A DNA stretch of 64,000 nucleotides from Cymbidium sinense. Lineage: Eukaryota > Streptophyta > Magnoliopsida > Asparagales > Orchidaceae. The notes beneath the pieces were generated by a model that saw nothing but the letters and a program-made list of their open reading frames with translations, had not been told where the DNA came from and did not search any database. Shown piece after piece: positions 13,701 through 24,895 of the stretch. The stretch is from positions 83,568,051 to 83,632,050 of the forward strand of contig CM038220.1 of assembly GCA_021442155.1 (NCBI GenBank), read 5' to 3'. Numbering within the stretch: position 1 is the first letter of the stretch; each line of letters begins with the position of its first letter. The translations under genes were made by a program, and so were the position numbers.

Positions 13701-16700
13701 AATCTTAAGAAAATTAGGGGTGGAAGAGGTCATCCTTTAAAATAAATTCTAGAAATTTGAGATCAATTGGTGACTTTATTAGGAATAATTAACTAATTAA
13801 CATTCCAAAGAAACCCAAATTTAGAGAAAGGAAATTCAAAATATATTAAAAATATTTTTAAATATTATAGATAAAATTATCTATCAAAAGCATTTTTCTT
13901 CTATTTTTTTGATTTTCTATGAGTTATGACTTTTAGAAGCTATAGAGATTAATTAAAATTAATTAGTTAAATGACTAATCCCACTTGATACCCACAGTGG
14001 CGCATGGCGGCGGTGGTCGGTATTATACATGCATCATCTTGTGAGCCTTACTTAAGTTGTAAGTCGAGACGGCACACACACTTTTATCCTTAGCCATCCG
14101 ATCAAAGATCGGACATTTGAGGATACACCCGTAGTTTATAAAATGGATAACAGATATATAAACATGTGTAATAATCTCAGCCGTCCATCTATAACGTGCG
14201 GATGGATGGTTAAGATGGGTTGGGTTCTTTCCTGAGGATGAATGTGAACCGTTCATGATTCAAGGGGAGATCCAAGCCTGATCTTTCATAGATTCATTCA
14301 AGACTCAACCCACAACATTTAAAGGACTAGAGTGTCCAATCCAATGGTGGATTTCACATGCAATGGAAATTTATTTCACAAAGGAGCAACACCTCTTAGC
14401 CTAAGTGATCAAAAAAATCACTAACCTTTGAGGTGATCACCAATGCTGAGATCGATGGGGTAGCTTGTTTAATGGAGAAGCCTTATTGAAGTTCCTCTTG
14501 AGGTTGAGTGGATGAATTGGTGGACCAACTCCTCTTCACTCCTTTGTGGCTTTGATTGAATTGATCTTTTTGCCTCAAAACTGAGAAAACTTGGGTAGGC
14601 TGAGCTCCTAGATCAAGTGTGCAAGGTGAAAGGAGATTGAGTGTATAGGAAGTTTAGAATTCAATGGACCTCCCCATTTTGCACTGCTAAATAGAAGAAT
14701 GAAATCTAAATCCTCTCTAGACCTTTAGGAAAGCTTTGAGGTGGTTTCCAAATAGGTTTGAGTGATCAATTCAATTTTTTTTAGTGGATTAGGGAGAGTA
14801 TATCTCCCCATGGAAATCAGATGAACCAATAAGCTTGTCATTTTGATCCAATTGACATAATGGGTTGGGTTGTTTGAGTTGTTGAGCAATGCACATGGCG
14901 GTTTGGCAAGGAGTGGAATTTCTCCATGTGCATCCAATTGAGCTTTGGGGGGTGGGAGTTTGAAAATTGGATTTCATGCTATGGGATGGGTTTGGTTCAT
15001 TGGCCAAATGGGTTGACCCAACCCCATTGGGTTGGGAATCACTAAGTCCCCTTGAGCTTTAGGAAAGCCTCAAGTGATTGATGATTATATGCCCAAAATA
15101 CCCATGGCTAGGCCAAAATTTGTTCTATGGCCTAGAGGTAAAATGGTCATTTTACTATTTTTTTCAATTTGGGTATGTTTGGTATGTTGAGAAAATAGGT
15201 TTGGCCAAGTTTCAAAGGATTTGGAATCCATTTGATAGGGTTTGGTTCATGTTGACCCATTTAGGTCAAAATGGGTCAATTTTGGTCAAACCAAGGGTTG
15301 GGTCAAGTTCATATGACCATTTGAAATGTTTTGGAGCCTTTGGTTTGGTTCAATTTGGATTAGATTTGGTTTTGGCTCATATGACTCATTTAGGTCAAAT
15401 GGGTTAAGTTGACCCATTTAACCCATTTGACCTATTGGGTCAAGGGTTTAGGTTTAGTTAGTATGGAGTGGATTGGTATCTTGTTTTCAATTTTGGTTAA
15501 GTTCAATTTTGGCTCAACATGACCCCTTTAGGTCATGTTGGTCTAAGTCAAGGCTAGGTTGGGTCTAGTTGGCCAATTGAGATTTGGTCAAGTTCAACAA
15601 GTGATTTGGGATGGACTTGACCCATTGGTTTCAATCAATTTGGTTTAGATTAAGTTTTGACACATTTTGGCCCTTTAGGTCAAAATTGGTCAACTTGGGT
15701 CAAATGGGCCAATTGGACTAGGTTAGGCTCAAATGTTGGCTTGTTCAAGTTCAAACATGGGTAATGAGTGAACTTCGATCAATGGTTTCAATCAATTTGG
15801 CATGTAGTGGAATTTGGCTATGTAAGGTTTCATTTTAGGTTAAGTGTTGACTTGGTCAACCCTTAGGTTTGACTTAGTTGGACCCAATTTGATTGATTGA
15901 TCATCCCATGATGATTGTTGATCATGATGGGAGGCAAGTATGAGTTTGGTTCAATCCAATTTGGTTAGGATCAAAAGTTGGCTCATGAGTACTTTAGGCC
16001 ACTTTGGGTCAAGTGAGCCTAAGTGGGTCAAATGGCTTGGTCAAAGCTTGATTTGAAATTGATTGATCTTGTATTTGGACTTATTGAAATATAAATCCAC
16101 TTACAAGGTTTGAAAGTCAAATAGAGTTTGATCCATTTGAAAATTTCATATTCAAAGGAAGAATATGCAAGAATTTAGGGTTTGATTTTTAATTTGGGTT
16201 TTGATTGAAGGATTGGAGTTTGGATTTATATATGAGCTAATGATTGTAGGATTGATTGAACCATGAGAGAAAATCAAGAGTTTAGCTTGATTTGAATTGA
16301 TCTTGGATAAGTTTAAGATTTTGGTTTGAAAGGCTTAGATTGGGGTTTGGGTGGATTTGAATTTGATTTTTGGAGTGATTTTGATTGTTTGAATTTATAT
16401 TTCATTTATTATGTGAATAAAATGAGAATATAAATTGATCATGAAAAATTTCAAGAATTTGAAGAAGTTTAATCATTATTTGGGCTAAATCCAATAAAGG
16501 GAATTTAAAAGATTTAAGAGAATTTTTTTAATTTGAAATTTAATTTTAAATTGGATTTGATTGATTTATATTTATATTTCATTTATATATGAAATAAATA
16601 AGAATATAAGTTGATTTTGAGAAAATCCCATTAGTTTGAAATGGTTTGATCAAAGTTTAGGTTAAATCCATTAATTAAAAATTAAAGGATTTAAGGGAAT

Positions 16701-17421
16701 TTTTATGCATTTTAAATTTAGAATTTAATTTTAGGGTTTGATTTTATTGAGTTATATTTATATTTTATTTATATATGAGAATATAAATTAGGATATAAAT
16801 AAGTTTTGAGGATATCCCAAGGATTTGAATAGGTTTGATCAAAGTTTAGAGCTGATTTTGGTTAAGTCATTTAATGGAAAATTAAAGGGACTTAAAAAAA
16901 TTTCATGAATTGATTTTGAATTTTTAATTTGATTTGATGGGTTTAAATTTATATTTCATTTATATATGAGGATATAAATGGAAATATAAATGGATCATGA
17001 AAATCTCAAAGATTTGAATAGGTTTTGATCATGATTTTGGCTAAGTCCTTAGAAATGGTTAATGACTTAGGAAATTTGAACTTAGGAATTTTGATGGATT
17101 TTGATCAAGGGTTTCAATCATGGATTTCAATTATAGAATTGAATGGAATTGATTTGAGTCAAAATCAAATTGAATTGATTTGGAGTTTGACTTGAAGGAG
17201 GAAAGTGAGGAATGGTTTAAGCTAAAGGGTTGGAGATTTTTCTAACACCCCTAAGGCTTGACCTATTTTTATGGCTAACTCTTGTAAGTCTTCTAGGGCT
17301 AGGCAAGTGTGTCCACCTAATCAATAAATGTGTCTTAAGACTAAGAAATTCTTAAAGACTAAAAGGTATCTTAAGCCTAAGATGGAGATGTTGAGAGCTC
17401 ATTCTAAAAATAAGGTCAACA
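10731..17421 (-). mobile_element. LTR A, 3' LTR of element A (6691 bp)
   Basis: On the plus strand it runs from TGGTGAATAA to GGTCAACA, so in sense (minus) it is TGTTGACC to CACCA with the usual TG..CA ends. It is collinear with LTRs B, D and, inverted, C. Shared landmarks in plus-strand order: 'aaaagtaaag' near 10984, the GGGTAG / CTACCC hairpin near 11097-11116, a pyrimidine tract at 11200-11245, an AT-rich body 11300-13980, a GC-rich patch 13990-14260, an inverted GGGGAG-type palindrome near 14790, and the GGTCAA array 15230-16060. Open frames inside, such as 14023-14256 and 15078-15407, are not genes. Confidence 0.85.
15230..16060 (-). promoter_or_regulatory. W-box-like TTGACC/GGTCAA array in LTR A
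   Basis: The words GGTCAA and TTGACC occur many times here in both orientations, separated by AATTGG- and AAATG-type spacers. TTGAC(C/T) is the core W-box bound by plant WRKY factors (established knowledge). The array lies in the U3-side part of the LTR, where regulatory sites are expected. Whether it is bound is inference. Confidence 0.5.
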
Positions 17422-19743
17422 AAGGGCGCCCAATAGGTGTGGTGTGACTTACGAGGAACACTGCTCGTATTGGTGTTGACTAAAATGATCAACAACACTA
17501 AAAGATCACAAGCACTAACAGAAACCATCTATCCCTGACCCATGGAAAAGAAGGAATCCAGAGCATACTACAATGTGACTCTACTTATGTTCAAGGCATA
17601 AGAGAGAGGGAAGAAAACCACTAAGGGACGGAGTGTGAACCTTCCACTAGAAGCAGTTCAAATCATTTACAAGGAGATGAAAGGTTGGATTTGATTTGAA
17701 TCTCACCTAGGGAGAGATCTCCACGGAGAGAGTTGAATTTGTTTGAAATTTTATTAGGTTTACATTTTAGGATAAACCCTGTTGGTTTGCAATGGGTTGT
17801 ACTGAGTAGCAGCCATGGAGGCTAAGACCTAATTCAAATTTACCAATCCAAAGTGGTAGTCTACTAAGCATATAGTAGGACTAACCAACCAAAGGGATGC
17901 CTTTCGGTATGCAATAGTTGTACTAGGAAGAAAGCGCGGGGAATCACATCCTCCAAAGTAGAGATCAGTTGCTGGGGAAATCTATTAATGAACTAATAAT
18001 AACTAATAATAATGAACTAATAATAATGAATAATAATAATGAACTAATAATGAACTAATAATAACTAGTAACTAAAACTAAAGAACTAATAAACTAAAAA
18101 TAAATAACTAACATAACTAATAACTAATAATAACTAAAATACCACTGGGGTGATTAGTTGCTTTGGGCAACAAATCTCGAATCGACCTAGGGGCCTAGGT
18201 TTGCAAACAATGCTAGAAAATAATGCATCATAGTCTTACATCTTTGAAGGCAGAATGATTATCGTGGTAACTCGCTTGTGGAAAAATAAATTGAACCTGA
18301 CCTAAAGGCGACTATGGAGAGAGTACCGACCTGGGGATTTATCTCAACTCAGTAGTCAATTCTATAGGAAGTTCTCTACAACCCTAAAGATAGGATGTCT
18401 GCTTGGGACAAGGGGTCCTTTGGGGGCTTGAATCTTAATCCGCAAGCGAATTACTTTTTGTTTGTTTATTTGTTTTCTTTATCGTGGACACTGTTAGTTT
18501 ATGAGGGATCAAATTGAGAAGGAGCTTATATCGACTAGACTTATCTCAGTTCTTGAACTAAGAGTATTTGCATATCCGAACAAATTTTCCAACCCCGAGG
18601 GTGGCTACTTGAAAGGGGAACTGTCCAATCAAAAGTAACCTAGGTAGTGTCTAAATGGGGTTGTAAAGGACTTGATCCAAATAGAGTGCCCACGGGGATG
18701 GAATGGCTTAATCCAACACCACGGAGAAAATGGCATGGCTAGTCATAAATTCAATAGGTATTGTCCTACTCAAGGAGAAAGCATGGGGACTCATATCGCC
18801 AAGAGTGGTGTACTCACCGAGTAAGCTTGTCGATAGAGAACATCAAACCTAAGGTGCCCATCGGGTTTGGAACAATCAGAGAAGAAAGCTCTCGGACTCA
18901 CATCCTCTATGGTGGCTGGCTGGGATAGTCTCTTGCTTGGCCGGTGCTATCAACCTAGAGGGATTCTTGAGTGAATGCCCTGGGACTAATATCGACTCAA
19001 AATAGTCAAGAGAAAAGGATCTTGTTGGGGGACTTATCTAAACATCAAATATACTTAACCTAGTTAGAGCATGATGGCTAGTTCAAGAAGAAAGTACGGG
19101 GACTCACATCTTTTTAAATGTAGTAAATATAAGGTAGCTTACTGGATGGGTAGTAAAGCATACCATACTAACAAGGCACTCTTTGATTTCCAATGATCAA
19201 GTTAGGAAGAAATCTGGGGGACTTACATCATCCAACAAATGAATACTAGGGCGACATACTAGTGAGGTAGTATGTAGGCCTGACCTAGAGCAGCTAATGA
19301 GTGAGTGACATAGGGGGCTTGCTCTCATATCAAAGTAGCTTGAGACAAAGATTTTGTATTTGTATGTGCATGTGCAAAAAGAAATAGGATGCCTCTGGGG
19401 TACTCTTGCACTTACCATAAAACACGCTGGGGAATCATGAAATGATGCCACAGATGGCAACAAGAATTCCCACTAAGAAAGGATGTCGCTTGGGTTCTCT
19501 CACACCTAACTTAGTTATGCTAATCAAAATAGGATGCCTTTTGGGTTCTCTCACACCTATTCTAAAGCAACATGAGATTGTGTTTGTGTTATGAAAGTGG
19601 GATGATTCCAGGGGACTCTTACCTATCCTAAACACGTCATGAGATTCAAGACAAGCAAAAACAATACTTGAAAGAAGAAGATTTGATGAATGAAATCAGA
19701 TATTATTCTTTTTTTAATGAATTGATTTCAAACAAGTTTTATT
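17422..19743 (-). repeat. Element A 3' UTR with degenerate tandem units
   Basis: This lies between the integrase stop and the 3' LTR. On the plus strand, related phrases recur every 90-130 bp or so: 'aagaaagc..ggggactcacatc', 'ggtgcccatcgggtttg', 'aggatgcc..ttgggttctc'. The same phrases occur in F (34900-37320) and inverted in H1 (62600-64000). Tandem repeats in this position are a known trait of Tat/Ogre elements. I see no clear polypurine tract next to the LTR. Small open frames at 19197-19635 are repeat translations. Confidence 0.75.
17983..18141. repeat. Simple repeat (AACTAATAAT-like)n
   Basis: About 160 bp of imperfect 'aactaataat' and 'aataataatgaac' units, embedded in the 3' UTR of element A. 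I saw no equivalent in the F or H1 3' UTRs, so it probably expanded in this copy. Confidence 0.85.
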
Positions 19744-20850
19744 TCAAGGGTAATATTTCTTTAAATAGAGCCCATTAATTAGAAGCATTAGGTGTTCCTC
19801 TTTACAATCAATAAGCTAATAAGATCCTCCTTGGTAGGCCTTCTCTATGACATATGGGCCTTCCCAAGTGAGTTCAAACTTGCCTCCCATCTTTCGACGT
19901 GTAATAATTGGTCTCCTTATGACTAACACCAGTTCTCCTACTTAGAAAGATTTAGGGTGGACCAGCTTGTTGTGAGCTTGAATCATTTTGGCCTTGTACA
20001 ACTCGAGGTTCTGGCACACCTATAGGCGACTTTCTTTCAAACCTTTGAGCTCTTCTAACCACAACTTTGCATTTTGCTCTATAATGATCTGTTACCCAAT
20101 GCTATCCTTAGTGGCGAGTTGAACTTCTAAAGGAAGAATGGCTTTGGACTCATACACTAAGGATAATGAGGTAGACTGAGTTGGAGTTCGGTATGTGGTG
20201 CAGTTGGCCCACAAGGCTTCAACTTCATTCCACGTCATTGTTATCATCAAGAGTTTTCTTGATTCCGGATGAGAGTTTTGTTGAATGCTTCGCTAAACCA
20301 TTAGCTCTGGGTAGTAGATGGTGGAGTATCTCCAATCTATACCATGTCTTCAAAAGTTGATCTTTGTGCTTTTGAATCCTGTATGATTATGAGATATAAT
20401 TCAACAAGGCACACCAAACTTATATATGATTTGGTTCTTAAAAAACTAAACTACATGGTGAGCTGTGACCTCTTTGAGTGGGATGGCTTCTGCCCACTTG
20501 GAAAAGTAGTCAGTGGCAGCTAAGATGAATCGATGCCCATGGAAGAAAGAGGATCGATCGGACCTACAATGTCGGTACCCAACACTCAAGTGGCCATGAA
20601 GCCAATGTAGGGTGTAGAATATTGGGTGGCTGGTGGAGGACCACACTGTGCACCTGACACTGATGGTATCTCCTAGCTACATCCATGCAATCTATGATCA
20701 TAGAAGACCAGTAGTATCCAAGTCTTTTGATCTTCGACTTCATCTTTGGACCGACGATGCTCCACATAGACCTGAATGTACCTCGATTATAATTCCATGA
20801 GCTTCATGTTTTTCTAAACAACATAACCACATCTGGTCAAAATACTATCG
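19744..20850 (-). pseudogene. Integrase of element A (broken)
   Basis: The minus strand encodes a degenerate retroviral-type integrase. From the N-terminal side there is a zinc-binding trace with 'ARRYHQCQ' (about 20655-20680), then 'GHRFILAATDYFSKW' (about 20500-20545), which keeps the second catalytic Asp. Near 19990 comes 'ELYKAKMIQAHNKLV', then a C-terminal 'WEGPYVIEKAYQGG' (GPY module, about 19835-19880), and the end 'LYLKKYYP' with a stop at 19744. Frameshifts separate these parts, so no full protein is possible. In an active element the enzyme would insert the cDNA into host DNA. Its C-terminus and that of H1 are collinear, which shows the two lie in opposite orientations. Confidence 0.85.
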
Positions 20851-21240
20851 CTACAGGGTGCCATCAACAAAAGCATAGGAAAGAGCTCTCTGTTTCACCT
20901 GATGGGCTTGAGATTTCTCTTGAGGTAGTTTGCCGGTGTTCAAGTAATCTATGAACGGTTGCCTCCAATCTAGCTCCTTGTCTATTTTGGCAATGACAAC
21001 CTTCCCTTCAAGAGAAAGTATCTCGATGAGTTTAGAATCAATAAGGGATAAGACTTGTCTATTTCGGACCTTTATTGAAATGGACTTATCTTTCTTATGC
21101 CAACTCTTTGGCAAGTTTCTCCAAGGCATGCTATTGCATTCTCTACTCGAGAACCTTGTAGATAGTGACTTTGAGAATCAGAAAACTTCATGGTATACTC
21201 GTAGTAATGATGAAGCTTAAGCTTGAGGACTTTGGGACCC
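20851..21240 (-). pseudogene. Additional RNase H C-terminal part and connector, element A
   Basis: The minus-strand frame 20851-21129 carries 'NRQVLSLIDSKLIEILSLEG' and 'DWRQPFIDYLNTGKLPQE'. The preceding frame carries 'KLKLHHYYEYTMK', equivalent to 'KSKLHHYHKYTMEL' in H1. This is the end of the second RNase H domain plus the link to integrase, as in Tat elements. Upstream of 'KVLKLKLHH' the resemblance stops at about 21225-21240 and plus-strand gag begins. The catalytic N-terminal half is therefore absent. Confidence 0.8.
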
Positions 21241-21245
21241 GACAT
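21225..21245. other. Head-to-head junction of RNase H (minus) and gag (plus)
   Basis: Left of this point the minus strand matches RNase H of F and H1. Right of it the plus strand matches gag of F (minus, about 51660 downward): 'aaggtggtggatagcacctcc' style text near 21270 has a clear F counterpart near 51635. No LTR or target-site duplication lies at the join. It is therefore a recombination, deletion or strand-switch breakpoint and not a simple insertion. Confidence 0.7.
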
Positions 21246-22375
21246 TCCAGGGAGACAATGGTAACCTAGGAAGGTGGTGGATAGCACCTCCATGCATGAA
21301 AAAGACATCAAATATATGATGGAGCAATAAGTGAGGGATGTGTTGGCCCAAACCTGAGGTGGCCATCTATTCCAAAGTGTAGACTACGTAGAGGAATTTC
21401 ATGGTGGCCAATACCCTAAGGACTTTGTGCCTCCGTCCTTCAAAAATTTTGATGATAGTGGGAACCCCCGATAGCACATAGCACATTTCAGAGCTGGATG
21501 TTGCAACGCCGGTGGAAGTGATGCACTCCTCTTTCGCCTCTTTGTCAATAGCTTGATGGGCATTACATTTGATTGGTATGCTGAACTGCCCAATGGTTTA
21601 GTAAAGACATTTACTGAGTTAGAGTAGCTCTTTATTAAAAGATTTGTTGGAGCTCAACATAGGGTAATTGTGGGCAATCTCGTAGCACAACAACACCCCA
21701 GTGAGTCCCTTATTGATTACATTCTTAGATGGCTCAATTTAAGTATGAAATGTGAACCCATTTATCTGAACAGTATGCCATTGAAATTTTACTCAAGAAT
21801 ATTCATGGCCCCATCACCTTCATGCTTAAATGGTTCACCATTAAGACATTTGAGAAATTAATCAATAAAGCGACTAGTCTACAAGAAGAGGTCAAACAGT
21901 TACCTTTCCAAGATCAGTCAGCCAAGCCAAGACTGCAGAAGACATTTCAAAAAAAGTTAGGGGCAGTCATAATAGTTGATAAGGGGAAACAACTAGTTAG
22001 GGTTCAGTCAGATAGACATCGAGCTCGCCTCCTCTACCACCTCCTTTTCCACCACCTCGGCCATCATATTACCTACCTACACGGTGGCCTCACCACCACC
22101 GATAGTATCTCCCTCTGCGGCATCAAGATTCTTATCTTCCGTTGGGTAACTACCACTTACCTATTTTTGCTGACAAAATGAATAGAACTTTTTCATTCAA
22201 AAGGGAGGTAGTCAGGAAGATCTTCAAGAACCTCTTGATGAAGCCTGATTTTCAGTTACCAGAGCCTAGGAGGCCGGAGGATGTGGGCAAGAGTCATAAT
22301 CCAAACTATTGCCCCTACCACCACATGCTAGGACATGTCTTGGAAGAATACTTTACCTTTAAGCACTAGCTTGAG
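21245..22375 (+). pseudogene. gag of H1 (broken)
   Basis: Across shifting frames the plus strand gives 'YPKDFVPPSFKNFD' (about 21410-21455), 'FDWYAELPNGLVKTFTELEQ' (21565-21625) and 'GNLVAQQHPSESLIDYILRW' (21673-21735), the core of a Ty3/gypsy capsid domain. The frame at 22142-22369 ends with 'PNYCPYHHMLGHVLEEYF', a zinc-knuckle-like segment whose final Cys has become Tyr. F has the Cys in the same place. Gag forms the particle that packages element RNA. Stops and shifts prevent a complete product. Confidence 0.8.
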
Positions 22376-23239
22376 CATAGCTACAAGTAGGGTGTCAATG
22401 TTATCCTACATATACCTATTAGAATAACCCTCTAGTTCTATTTAAGTAATCCTTGGGGATACACATGATCTCCTCAAGATAGAGGAAGGTTGGGATATCT
22501 CCTATCCCGAACCTCCAAGAAAATAATTTCTAAATCAAAAAATAACCCTTGTATATGCCTGAAGCAACTCAAACCTCCAACTCTAAGGAAGGTTTGCAAG
22601 TTGCTAAAGATAACTTGAGGGAGGTAGAAGCTCAGTAGCAGCAGTGATAGCTTCCACTTGCCCAGGATAACACATTAGTGCAACCACTGATTCCAACACT
22701 CCTTCTTTAGTTGTAGCCATAGTTCCTTCAACCAGTTCTTCTTCTAGCAGTCATACTGTATCAGCAGAGCAGGGTGCCAAATCCTTCCTCAGCTTACTTT
22801 ACTTGATTTCTACTTTGTACCTTCATTCAATCTAAGAAATCAATGAAGAAGAAGATTGGTTCTGCTTACATTCTCTCTACTTTTGATTATCTTGATGATT
22901 TTATTCTTATATAAAGCTCTCATACTACTAATAATTATAACTATTTTGATATAGTCCTTTCTAATTTTGAAATGGATCACCCATTTCTAAATCACCGGGT
23001 TCACCCATTGAGATAGAGTTGGAGTCATCTAACTCCGATGATCTGATAAGAGAAGTTGTAGGTGAACCTGATGAGCAGGTATAACTTTCCACTAAACCAT
23101 CTCATGAAATCACCAAAGTTAACCTTCAGTGGCAAAGTTCTACCTCCTAGGGTAGCACCTCGGGATAAGGGTAAAAAGTCATTGGTTCTAATTATTAAGA
23201 AGCACCTCCAGGACTCCACCCATGGATATGCTTGTGAAG
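22376..23239 (+). pseudogene. gag-protease connecting region of H1
   Basis: This is degenerate coding sequence with no recognisable domain. It contains Gln- and Ser-rich traces (about 22620-22800) and 'LLDFY.VPSF' near 22800, which matches 'LLDFYYVPPF' in F (about 50180). Conservation between two copies suggests it was translated in the ancestor as a gag tail or linker. Confidence 0.5.
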
Positions 23240-23700
23240 GATCAGCCTAGAATTGACTACAATGGATATGCTCATTTGAGAAAGTTGCCAGCTAAACTAA
23301 GCATATATGATGCCCTTATCTTATCCAAAGAGATAAGGGAGTCATTGATCAAGGTCCTTCTTGATCTAAAAATATGCTTAACTTGATCATTGTTGGAGAG
23401 GAGGCATGTTTTTCAAGAGAAGCACGGGAGTTACATTCACCAATGAAGACCTTCTTTTGGGGACAATGGAGCATAACCATCCCCACTACATCACAGTGGA
23501 TATGGGTAGATTCAGACTCTCCAAGGTGTTAGTTGATCAATGTGCATCAGTGAATATTATAAGTCTAAAAACCCTTGCCTACTTGAGGATCGACACCTCT
23601 GAACTCTGAGGAGATCAAATGATGTTGAAAGAATTCAACAAGCGAGAGGGTTTTAGGCTCCATCTACCACTGTAGAGATAGATGAGGAAGATAGAAGCCA
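23240..23700 (+). pseudogene. Aspartic protease region of H1 (broken)
   Basis: The trace '[20 protein letters not shown]' (about 23305-23365) precedes a frame at 23406-23609 with 'VTFTNEDLLLGTMEHNHP' and 'KVLVDQCASVNIISLKTLAYL'. The last is the protease active-site region. The Asp remains, but the family's D-(N/S/T)-G is D-Q-C here, so the flexible Gly is lost and the enzyme would not be expected to work. The protease cleaves the polyprotein in the particle. The frame ends in a stop after 'RIDTSEL'. Confidence 0.8.
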
Positions 23701-24895
23701 AGTTCTACATAATAGATTCAAATATATCTTTCTTTCTGGTTGGCCTTAGATATATGCAACCAACACAGTTCCATCTTCTTTGCACCAGTGCATCAAATTT
23801 AGAAGAGGTGGAATTGAGTATTGTGTCAAAGGATACTTGAAACCATTCTCAATTAGAGAGATCAAGATTTATGGAGATGCAACCTACTATCTTCCTCCAA
23901 ACCAAAAGTCTACTCGTGAACTTGGTGAAAGTTCAAAATCAAAAGAAAAAGAAATAGAAAGAGAAAAGAAATTGAAAAGAAAAGAAAAGAAAAGGGAAAA
24001 GAAAAAGAAAGCAAGTGAACAAGAAAGCACCGAGGAAGAGGTAGAGCGATATGTTGGATTCCACCCACAGTTTGTTCCTCCATATGAACACATGGGTAGA
24101 CAACTCAACCTCCACCAGGTAGGGGAAGAGGAAAATTTAGAGGCAGTTCCATAGGTGGAAGACCTCTTTGCTGGTGGCCACCCAGTAGGAGCTATGTTCC
24201 AGCTCACATGAGTACCCCCGCTATCCACATAGACTTAGAGTTTAGTTTATAGTATGAGTCTCATATGGTTAGCACACAAGCCAACCCCTCTTAGTGGGTC
24301 CCTTTAGGGGTGATGTTCAAGCCAGACAATGGTGAAGACCAGGCCTCCAAGCAAAGAATGAATGTATCCGGATCATTATATAGAACAGTCAAGTAGCAGT
24401 TGGGAACTTTAGCTCTAACCACACTTTTCTCTTAGAAAGTTGAAGGTTTGATAGTTAAGGAGGCCCCAAGTCATCAATAGATGTTAGACTGAAGAGGTTT
24501 TTGTTGAAAGCATCTTCCTCAAGTTAGGGAGCTAATGTAGAACTTGAGGATGATTCATATAAAGATTTAATACAACTACCTCTTGATTGGTATTCGCCTT
24601 GTGTTATTAACTTAGAAAATAAGGGACTAACCCACATACTCGGTCTAAACACAGGGCAAACTATTTTGAAAGATTATGGGATAGCCAAAGTAGACACTCT
24701 TAATCAAGATCAGGACTAGGATTCAGCATAGTGGGTCCAGTCGAGATAACCATTGCTTAGTCATCACCACTCATTTAGGGTCTGATAGGTCCTCCTCAAA
24801 TCATTCTAACTCTTATGAGGAGGCATGTTTAGAAACTTCAAATCACCCAAATGAGCCTGAAGTCAAAGATGCACCACCAGAGTTTGACGAAGAAA
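23701..24895 (+). pseudogene. Protease-RT linker of H1 with a Lys/Glu-rich tract
   Basis: The frame at 23780-24154 contains a strongly charged run of Lys and Glu (about residues 50-90) and 'GFHPQFVPPYEHMGRQLN'. Near 24535-24600 another trace reads 'VELEDDSYKDLIQLPLDW', and F has 'VELEDNSYKDLMELPFDW' (48358-48543, minus). The linker is long, about 1.2 kb. Its conservation in two copies argues that it was part of the ancestral reading frame, possibly with an intron, because Ogre elements are known to splice between protease and RT. The minus-strand frame at 23887-24228 is a shadow. Confidence 0.6.

Larger units (their letters stand above)
10731..21240 (-). mobile_element. Element A: 3' half of a Tat/Ogre-like retrotransposon
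   Basis: Read on the minus strand this holds additional RNase H, integrase with its GPY end, a tandem-repeat 3' UTR, and a 3' LTR. RT, protease, gag, primer-binding site and 5' LTR are missing. The element stops within RNase H at about 21225-21240, where it meets the gag of plus-strand element H1. It was either truncated by deletion or forms one inverted composite with H1. The left edge cuts direct repeat copy 2. Confidence 0.8.

Noticed and set aside
15078..15407. 109-codon plus-strand frame rich in Phe, Trp, Gly and Leu.
   Set aside because: It is a translation of the GGTCAA/TTTGGTT-rich LTR array, and the equivalent position in LTRs B and D has no such frame.
17422..17440. GGCGCCCAATAGG right after the GGTCAACA end of LTR A looks like a tRNA-Lys primer-binding site, suggesting a plus-sense element.
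   Set aside because: Integrase and 3' UTR to the right are on the minus strand, and element F shows a better primer site at the opposite LTR end (55132-55152). In LTR B the same place is only 'aaaggcaatagg'.
17983..18141. Regularly spaced short repeats that could be mistaken for a CRISPR-like array.
   Set aside because: The units are simple AACTAATAAT-type microsatellite repeats without unique spacers, in plant transposon DNA.
19197..19635. Two overlapping minus-strand frames with repeated 'RVPQRHPI' and 'REPKRHPI' peptides, hinting at a repeat protein.
   Set aside because: The repetition comes from the DNA repeats of the element A 3' UTR ('ggatgcc..tgggttctc'), and the frame is not kept in the F or H1 3' UTRs.
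23887..24228. 113-codon minus-strand frame with a Phe/Ser/Leu-rich run resembling membrane segments.
   Set aside because: It is the antisense shadow of the Lys/Glu-rich H1 linker on the plus strand.
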